From contig NC_068341.1 in assembly GCF_014633365.1 (NCBI RefSeq), positions 44,658,044 to 44,722,043 of the forward strand: a stretch of DNA of 64,000 nt, in the 5' to 3' direction. Position numbers and translations under genes: made by a program. The notes below the pieces were generated by a model. The model saw nothing but the letters and a program-made list of their open reading frames with translations. It was not told the origin of the DNA and did no database searches. Source of the DNA: Diospyros lotus. Its lineage: Eukaryota; Streptophyta; Magnoliopsida; Ericales; Ebenaceae. Of the stretch, positions 55,796 through 64,000 are shown piece by piece (the stretch's first letter is position 1; each line of letters starts with the position of its first letter).

Positions 55796-58700
55796 GTGAG
55801 TTTCTCCCTTCGTTTCTCTTCCTTCTCCACTTCATTTCTATGGTACTGATGCAGTTAACAGCTGATTTCTGGGGATGGATGGGTGTGCCTAAATTGTGTC
55901 AACTGTTGTTAGGGTGTCAACTGATTTCTTCTTCTTCTATCTGGGTCTGTTGGTTTTTCTTGTTTCCTCGTAGCTTTTTTTATCTTCATTAGGGTTTGCT
56001 CTTGCGGTGCGACGGTACTTGTTGGATTGAGATTATTCACTCGACCTTCGTTTCAAATCTTCCAATGGGTTCTTGTGTTCGAATTTTCTTATTTTGTGCG
56101 TAGAAATCTGACTGGTTTTTGGAATTTAGCTAACCATTATCTGGGATAGTAATGCATAGTTCAGTGGCCAGCGAAATTGTTTCCCGTTTGAGGGTGTATT
56201 AGGAACAAGTGGCAGCGCAGACACTGAGATGGGCACTCAACGGAACAGTTGAATTTTGAACTTGAACTGCGTAGTTATTACCCTTTTGGTTTTTTGAATT
56301 CAACTTACCAGATCGAATCTCAATGTTCCTTAACTAGAGTCTAGAAAAGGTCATATTGGAATATTGGCTTGGCGGATGCCGCACAATGATTTTAGTAACA
56401 TGTATGTGATGAATGATCAATAGAATCTGTTGCTATTTCTAATGGTGATTTATTTTCCCAGGAAAGGTCTTGCTATAGTTGGACGTTCATTCCTATGTTG
56501 CCTTAAGTTATGCTGATTAATGTTTCAGAAAGGTGCCATTGTGCTTGGCTCATACTTGGTGTTCTGAGATACTTTTGCAGAGATTTGAAATTGGTGCTGT
56601 CAAAGCTCAAGATAGTTGCAGTTCTGGAAAGTGTCATGCTAGAAGCTTTTTTCTAAGCTAACTGAGCATGATTTCTTGAGCACTGAACAGTTTTTTATGC
56701 AAAATACTTGGGTTAAGGTGCTCTGAATGGCAAGCTAAAATAATAGGAAGTTGGAGAAGTAACAATATGTGTGGGATTATGAGGTGAAATGGTGAACAAA
56801 AGTAAATAAATATATAAATTATGCTTCCAAGTGATGCATTTTCTTTGTAGAAATAAGGAGCATTCTGTTAATTGTAATTCATAAGAATAGTACAGTATCA
56901 TATACATGCACGTGTTGGTCTGTTGTCTGGGGACCAGTTAAGATTGTGCATCTGTTGAAAGAAAAATATGCACACAGGATGTGTATATATATACACATAT
57001 AAAAGTATGTGTATATATATATGTACGAAAATTTCATAGATGGTTGGTTGGCTTAGCGATTTGCTCAAATCATTTTTGTGTAGTAAAAGTTTTGAAATTG
57101 GAGACTTGACCATTGTGATTTTCCTTTCTATTCTAGTAGACTCTGTCACTTTTGAGAGGGAATCATAACCTGGCTTAGAGAGGAGAGAGGAACTCTGCAT
57201 CTGTAGAAAAAAAGGCTGGATGGGGGAGAAAATTGCTTAATGGGACTGGTTCCTTTCTCATTTCTAGGTGAAGTAATAAAGAAGGGAAAACAAATGACTT
57301 GAGCACCTATATATAGGGAAGGAACACAACAAGATGCATAGAATCATAATGGAAAAACATTTTGAATGGTTGCCAATGCTGTCCAAGTTCATTTTGCTTT
57401 GAAGTTCGAGGCACCTTTAAGAGAACACAAGCAATGTTGACATTCTTCCAAACATATGCTGGCACATCATGCATGCTTAGGTTTTGTTTGCTCCCTTTGT
57501 TGGCTTGTAAAAGAACAATGACAAGGACAGATAATGTGGGAGTTTGTAGCATAATTTTCTGTGCGGCAGGGCTTTCTTCGTTCACTTGGCTTAGTCCAAC
57601 TTGCCACATTGGTCTCTTTGATATCTCTGTGGTTGCTCTCCTAAATGGTCACACTAGCTAGCCTCATGATGTGCTTGCAAGCCATCTATATCGCCCCCTG
57701 AGTCTCCCCTTCAAGGGATCAGTTGGGTCCAACTAGAATAGTGCATGCTTTGCGCTATCATCTTCACGCTAGGGATTTGGTGGCCATCTTGTTTGCTTGC
57801 CAAAGTTGCCATCAACCATCAGCATGAGCCTTGGCTTGACTGAGAAACCTCCTGTTTAATGCACCTTATTTTACTAAGTATGCCTTCTCAATTAATTTAC
57901 CTTAAGAGAATCAAGTTGTAGGCAGGATCCAAGGACACATCCACTTAGGATTCTTCGCTTTGTATTTGGAGCATGGAGACAAAGGAAATGTTCTACCATT
58001 TGTCCACTTCCCTTGAGTAAGCCCAAACAAACAAAAGAGGACACAAGAAAGCATTTGTTGGGGGGGAGGGTCCTACTATTATGGAGTAGTTATCTACCTC
58101 CTATAATGTTTGGAGTTGCTACTTAATTAACCCCAAAGTTTGTTTGCACATAGCAAAGCTGCAAGTCGAGTCACCTTTCATAAACCAATGTTCAAATGCC
58201 CCTTTGCAAGGGGTTTGCTTTCTGGACCTCCATAATTCTCTGGAAGCTTAGAGATTCTCCATTGCTGGTTTTTCTTTCTTAATTACCTTACTTTATCTCT
58301 TTGGGTCTCTGGCAATCTCATGGATACTCAAGAGTCTAACAAAACCATGAGAACTTGTAGTCCATTAAGAAATTGCTAAACCTTGAGTTCATACACCATT
58401 GATAAACTATTTTCTTGAGTGAAGGAAAAGAAACATCAAATAAATAAGACCACAAAATTTCCAGATCTAAGATGTGGCCCTATAGCATGTCTGGATGAGT
58501 GTGTGTTGTTCTTCACCATATCAACAGTCCACAAGTACATAACTATGTATTTGGGGAAGGCACAAGGGAATGCACCTTATTCAATGTATAATTCTAGTTG
58601 GGAGTGCTTTGCGGTGGGGGATGATATAGAAGCCTTGTTGCCTCTGTTAAGTTTTAGCCTCGAACAAGAAGGGCTTACTTGAACCTTCAATCGTGAACAC

Positions 58701-59386
58701 AAAAATCTTGCTCCAAAACTCATCTCTCCCACCAAGATAAGATGGTACAACAACAATAACAATCACAAGCCTTAATCCTAATAGGTGGGTTGACTACATA
58801 AATTTTAGCTTTCAAAGTATCCTTATCCTTGGCCATATTTTCAAAAGACCACTATATCCCTTGCCATGTTTAAGGGTTTACCACTAAGTTTATAAGATTT
58901 GACAACCTTTCCATTAGTGGTTGACTACATAACACACTCATTTTTTCTTTATTTGGGCTTTGGACCCATTGTAAATAGGAGGAATGCCTTTAATACTAGA
59001 AATGTTGTAGGGATTACTCAATCCACAAGTAGTGTTTCTTGTCAAGATAAGTTGGTCAAAACAAGTATCTTGCCCTTCGTATAGGTCGTTACTGTAGTGA
59101 GCGTTAGGGTTGCCTTCTTGGAAGCTGTGACAACTTGAGAAATCATACTGTACCACAACCACCAACCACCTCAACCCAAACAAGATAATTCTTTGCTTGA
59201 ATCATCTGCTTGAAAAGGGGGAAAAAGGGATGGAGGAGAAGAATGTACTCATAGATTCACAAACTAGGGTTTTGAAGCCAAAAAAGAAAGGAATCATGAG
59301 CAAAACAAGGTGAGGCCTTGCATGTTACACGCTTTACCGTTCAATATTTGAACTCTTCTCAAGAAACTAAAAAATTAAGAAGGTGG
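55796..59386 (+). other. Proximal part of S-acyltransferase intron 1
   Basis: No exon recognised. T-rich near the donor, with an AT/GT palindromic repeat at about 56975-57025 and a SINE/LINE tail at 58747-58800. Open frames here have no recognisable content. Confidence 0.5.
58747..58800 (-). repeat. (TTG)n-tailed SINE/LINE 3' end fragment
   Basis: CAACAACAATAACAA followed by CACAAGCCTTAATCCTAATAGGTGGG; on the minus strand this is a diverged GGATTAAGGCTTG...TTGTTG tail. Confidence 0.5.
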
Positions 59387-59721
59387 TGATAGAAGACTCA
59401 TAAGATCCATACAGTTCCGTTACCATAGACGGAAGAAGCAGGGGCAGAATAGGGATAAGGTAGAGGAGGAAAGAAACAAAAACGGTTAAAGGGGCATTAT
59501 GGGGAGAGCAGGCTGGTGGCATGTGCGCACAACAAATTCTGTTAGAGGAGCATAGCTGGAGCAACATATAAATAAGAAAGAGAGTAGAATAGAGAAGGAT
59601 TCGGAAGGAAGGAAGATATTGGGAGAGATTGGACCTCTCAAAAGTCCATTTTCCTATTTTTTCAGTGTAATTCTCTTCATTTTATAGTAAATCAAGGTAG
59701 ATTATCTTCAGTAATCTATCA
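59387..59721 (+). repeat. 5' LTR of gypsy copy 2
   Basis: It spans 335 bp, from TGATAGAAGACTC to AATCTATCA; the ends form a short inverted repeat (TGATAG/CTATCA). It contains an ACATATAAATAAG TATA-like box at about 59563. Confidence 0.9.
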
Positions 59722-59752
59722 TTTTGGTATCAGAGCAGCAAAATCGATCCCC

Positions 59753-61756
59753 ATGGTGAACCTTAGTGACCGAGTAGGGGACCTGGAAAGGCGGATTGAT
59801 GGGTTGTATAGTGGGTTGGAGTCGCTGAAATTGGAAGTGCAGAAGGTGAGTGGAATTGAGAAAAACATGGCCACTCTAATGGATCAGTTCGCGCTATTGA
59901 TTGCGCATTGGGATGAACAGGAACGAGGGAGAAAAGGGAAGCGGGAGGGAACGGAAATGCCGCAGGGTTCCTCTTCGTTCATGGAGGGAACGCCGAAAGT
60001 GAGAATGGGCAGAGGCGAGGGGGATGATGGAGTCGAAGGGACAGGAAGGTCCGATTACAAGGGGAGGCGCCTGGAAACGCCGGTTTTCGAGGGAGAAGAT
60101 CCAGATGGTTGGATTTTCAGGGCTGAAAGGTATTTCATCGTTAATTAGCTGTCGGCGCTGGAGAAGTTGGAATCCGCAGCTCTCTGTTTTGATGGGCCAG
60201 CGCTCGCTTGGTTCCAATGGGAACAAAGGCGGAGGAGGATACGGAGTTAGGAAGAATTGAAGGTGATGCTAAGGAACCGATTTAGGTCCACACATGAGGG
60301 GACCTTGGAGGAGAGATTCCTTGCCCTTAAGCAGTGGGGATCAGTTAGAGAGTACCGCCTTTGTTTTGAGACATTGGCTTCACCTCTCGAAGGCTTGCCG
60401 GAGGCCTTGTTGGAGGGCCAATTCATCAATGGGTTGAAGCCAGAAATCAGAGCGGAACTGCGAATGCTAGGGCTGAATGGATTGGATCAGCTCATGGAAG
60501 TGGCCCAACGAATTGAGGAAAGAAACATGGTAGTTAGAGGAGGTTCGTTCGGAGGTGGTCAAAACAAGGGAACAACTCACTACAACCCAATTCCGAACCA
60601 ACACCGATCGGTGAGCACAATGGCCCCACCAGCATTGCCAAAGCCAGCAACGACCAATGCGGTTGTGCTGCACCGGAATTCGGTTACCGATAAGGGGAGT
60701 AATCCGCCTTTCAAGAGACTGAGTGAGGCAGAATTGAAGGCCAAACGGGAGAAGGGCCTATGCTTTAGATGTGATGAGAAGTACTCTATTGGGCATCGCT
60801 GCAAAAACAGGGAGTTACAAGTCATGGTAATTTATGATGAAGAGAAGGATGAGCTGGGGGTAGAAGAGGAGACGGATGGAGGGGATGAACGGGAGGTGCA
60901 GGAGGCTAAGGGAGAGGTGATAGAATTGTCCATGAATTCCATGGTGGGGCTTACCCCGCCCCAAACCATGAAGGTGAGAGGGCAGGTTGCTGGCCATGAG
61001 GTGGTAGTACTTGTAGACAGCGGCGCTACGCATAATTTCATTTCAGCTGAGCTGGTACAGACATTGGGACTGCCAAGGTCGGAGATGGCGGGTTATGGAG
61101 TGATCATGGGAACAGGAATTGCTGTGCAGGGCGCCGGAATCTGTAAGGGGGTGCTTCTTTCTCTTCAAAATTTGGAGATAACCGAGGACTTCCTTCCCTT
61201 GGAGCTGGGCAGTTCGGAAGTCATCCTTAGAGTGAAATGGTTGGCAACCTTGGGCAAGGTACAGGTTGATTGGAAGTCCCTAACTATGAGATTCAATGCA
61301 GGAGGGGTGATGGTCACGTTGCAAGGGGATCCCAGCTTAAGCAAAACCTTTGTCACCTTGAAGGCCATGATGAAAGCACTTAAGGACAGTGGGGAGGGAG
61401 TGCTTCTTGAATTAGGGTGTCTCTCGACAGATTGTGGGGAATTCACTGCTGTCACACAAGGAGGTATCCAGCAAGTGTTGGCCGAGTTTGGTGACATATT
61501 CAATGATCCAGAAGGGCTGCCACCAAGGAGGACACGAGAACATGCTATCAACTTACAGCCAAGAGCTTCTCCGGTAAGCGTGAGGCCCTATCGTTACCCC
61601 TATGTTCAAAAAAATGAAATTGAGAGGCTAGTACGGGAAATGCTTGCTGCAGGGATTATTAGACCTAGTATTAGTCCATTCTCCAGCCCTGTTTTGTTAG
61701 TTAAAAAAAAAGGATGGGAGATGGAGGTTTTGTGTAGATTACCTAGCCTTGAATAA
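59753..61756 (+). pseudogene. Gypsy gag, protease and start of reverse transcriptase, copy 2
   Basis: The gag frame is 59753-60148, broken by TAG at 60146-60148 and again at about 60247, then open from 60257 to 61756. Visible parts: capsid-like region, zinc knuckle CFRCDEKYSIGHRCK (about 60761-60805), protease [12 protein letters not shown] (about 61010-61047) and the N-terminal reverse transcriptase ([20 protein letters not shown]). The frame ends because of one extra A in an A-run near 61706-61714. Confidence 0.88.
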
Positions 61757-64000
61757 AGTAACGGTGTCGGATAAATTACCTATCCCAGTGATTGATGAGT
61801 TGTTAGATGAATTGAATGGGGCCACAGTGTTTTCAAAGCTGGACTTGAAGGCCGGATACCACCAGATTCGAGTTAAGGAAGAAGATGTGCCGAAGACGGC
61901 GTTCCGTACTCACGAGGGGCACTACGAGTTCTTGGTCATGCCCTTCGGGCTGACCAATGCGCCGACAACATTTCAATCCCTCATGAATGAGATCTTCAAA
62001 GGTCAGTTGAGACGATCCGTGTTGGTTTTTTTTGATGATATTTTGGTATTTAGCAAGGACTTGGGGGCACATGAGCAACATTTAAAGGAGGTGCTGCAAG
62101 TGTTGGCTGCAAACCAGCTCTACGCCAACAGAAAAAAGTGCCAATTTGGGTAGCGGGAAGTGGAATATTTGGGCCATGTCATCTCACGCGAAGGGGTGGC
62201 TGCTGACCAGTCCAAGGTTAAGGCTATGCTTGAGTGGCCAAGGCCGGGGACGATAAAAGAGTTACGGGGGTTTTTTGGGGCTAACAGGGTACTATAGACG
62301 GTTTGTGAAATATTATGGGAAGTTGGCTTGGCCTCTCACTGAAAAACTCAAAAAGAACGGGTTCGATTGGGATGAATTAGCAGAAAAATCTTTCCAGTAG
62401 TTGAAGAAAGCAATGACCTCCTTACCAGTGTTGGCATTACCTGATTTTACTAAATGGTTTAAGGTGGAAACGGATGCGTCTGGATCAGGTTTAGGGGCTG
62501 TGTTGATACAAGAGCATCGCCCCATTGCTTTCTACAGCCATGCCCTTAATCCTAATGGCCGCAATAAGTCAGTGTATGAGCGGGAGTTGATGGCAATAGT
62601 GTTCGCTGTCCAAAAATGGAGGCACTATTTATTGGGCCAGAAGTTTATCATACGCACCGATCAGAGGAGCTTGAAGTTTCTCATGGAGCAAAGATTGGTG
62701 AGTCTCGAACACCAAAAATGGTTGCTAAAACTGATGGGCTTTCAGTTTGAGATCCAATATCGGCCCGGGTGGGAGAACAAGGCAGCCGATGCCCTCTCTA
62801 GAATCAATCACCCAGCTGGTCTTTTTGTAATAACAGTTCCTATGGTTATTCAACTTGAACAGCTGGCTAAAGAAGTGGAGGCAGATGTGGAATTGCAGAA
62901 ATTAATCAAGGAAATCCAGCTGGATCCGTCGGCCAAACCCAACTATCAGTGGGCCAATAATCAACTCTTCTTCAAGGGCAGATTATACTTGCCTAAGGGA
63001 TCGACTTTGATTCCTACATTGCTCCAAGAGGGGCACGATGGGAGTTTGGGTGGGCATTCAGGCTTCTTGAAGACATACAAGCGCATAGCAGCGAATGTAT
63101 ACTGGGTTGGTATGAAGGGGGATATCCATCGCTTTGTGAACCAATGTGCCATCTGCCAACAGCACAAATGCCAAGCTTTATCACCTGGGGGCCTTCTGCA
63201 GCCACTCCCAATTCCCGGTCAGGTATGGGAAGATATAGCTATGGATTTTATTGAAGGCTTGCCTAGATCCGGAAATATGGACAGCATATTGGTCGTGGTG
63301 GATAGATTGAGTAAATATGGACATTTCATAGGGTTCAAACACCCTTTTACGGCTAGCAGTGTGGCTGCGATTTTTGTAAAGGAAGTGATACGCCTACACG
63401 GGGTGCCTCGATCCATTGTGTCCGATAGGGACAAAGTCTTCATGAGCCATTTTTGGGCAGAATTATTTCGCCTCCAAGGCACAAAGCTATGTAGAAGTAC
63501 AACTTACCACCCCCAATCGGATGGGCAGACGAAAGTTTTAAACCGGACACTAGAGACCTATCTACGATGCTTTGCGTCAAGAAGACCCAAGGCTTGGTTC
63601 AGCTGGCTACCATGGGCGGAGTTATGGTACAACACTTCTTACCACACAGCTTCCAAACTTACTCCCTTCCAGGTGGTTTATGGACGGGAGCCACCGGGGT
63701 TATTGCGGTTCGAAAGGGGGTCCACCCCGGTATCGGCGGTGGAACAGCAGCTGGTTGCGAGGGATCAGATGCTGGATGAATTAAAGGCTCAATTACAGCG
63801 GGCTCAAGCTTAGATGAAAGCAAGGGTAGATGGGAAAAGGCGGGATGTGCAGTTTGAAGTCGGAGACATGGTTTATTTGAAGATCAGACCCTACCGTCAC
63901 AAGTCGTTGGCTGCGTGTCCTAATGAGAAGCTGGCACCTTGATTTTATGGCCCATTCGCTGTGGAGAAGAAGGTTGGGCAAGTCGCCTACAAGCTGTCCT
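61749..64000 (+). pseudogene. Gypsy reverse transcriptase, RNase H and integrase, copy 2
   Basis: Reverse transcriptase fingers and palm with intact FFDDILVFS (about 62024-62050) up to a stop at 62151. A one-base insertion at FFGLTG (about 62276) and a stop at 62398 follow. From 62401 one frame runs to 63811: RNase H ([42 protein letters not shown]), the integrase zinc-binding region (AICQQHK) and the integrase core with MDFIEG and SDRDK. The third acidic residue of the integrase core is Lys (GQTKVLN) instead of Glu, so the enzyme would be dead even without the stops. Confidence 0.88.

Larger units (their letters stand above)
59387..64000 (+). mobile_element. Ty3/gypsy chromovirus-type retrotransposon, copy 2 (runs off the window)
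   Basis: Same family as copy 1, in sense orientation inside the S-acyltransferase intron. 5' LTR 59387-59721, primer site TGGTATCAGAGC at 59725, gag ATG at 59753. It lacks copy 1's 945-bp insertion, RNase H duplication and 56-bp deletion. It is still defective, with stops at 60147, 60247, 62151, 62398, 63811 and 63940 (approximate codon positions) and frameshifts near 61710 and 62276. The chromodomain and 3' LTR are outside the window. Confidence 0.92.

Noticed and set aside
57307..57661. Overlapping open frames on both strands in the S-acyltransferase intron
   Set aside because: Neither shows a family motif, splice-supported continuation or plausible start; they look accidental.

Overview
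This is nuclear DNA of a flowering plant, almost certainly a eudicot. The evidence is intron-rich genes with GT-AG splice sites, plant-specific gene families (a CDK-like kinase starting MGC, an RGF/GOLVEN peptide precursor, UBP27, a plant DHHC S-acyltransferase), Ty1/copia and chromodomain Ty3/gypsy elements, a Cassandra LTR carrying 5S rRNA sequence, and an AT-rich intergenic background. The species cannot be named from the sequence alone. All exon models below were made by eye from reading frame, splice signals and remembered family sequence; no alignment was run.

Layout. 1-2931 holds the 3' end of an unrecognised plus-strand gene. 4063-8831 is a complete plus-strand CDK-like protein kinase (7 coding exons, about 554 codons). 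9849-38856 is a complete minus-strand EME1 gene (partner of the MUS81 structure-specific nuclease): 12 exons give 613 in-frame codons including the stop, spread over 29 kb because the introns are full of transposons. The 12.7 kb intron at 10971-23637 holds a gag-only Ty1/copia-like element (11052-14990) that itself carries a Cassandra solo LTR, then a decayed chromodomain Ty3/gypsy element (15089-21366) that carries another insertion, then a LINE remnant. Other EME1 introns hold a copia-type solo LTR with a perfect 5-bp target duplication, a possible MITE, a gypsy gag remnant, tandem repeats and a minisatellite. A non-autonomous hAT element with a perfect 8-bp target duplication lies at 39275-39992.

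43421-43874 is a small two-exon plus-strand gene for a secreted RGF/GLV/CLEL-type signalling peptide. 47235-53787 is a minus-strand UBP27-type ubiquitin-specific protease (10 exons, 586 codons including the stop). At 55757 a plus-strand DHHC protein S-acyltransferase gene begins; only its 13-codon first exon lies in the window. Its first intron runs off the end and contains a second copy of the same gypsy family in sense orientation, from 59387 to the edge.

The host genes are functionally unrelated neighbours (DNA repair, kinase signalling, peptide hormone, deubiquitination, protein lipidation), as is usual in plants. The more unusual signals are in the repeats: an insertion with covarying palindromic hairpins, three stem-loop modules in a copia LTR, a 5S-bearing solo LTR nested in two hosts, and a tandem duplication covering an EME1 splice acceptor.
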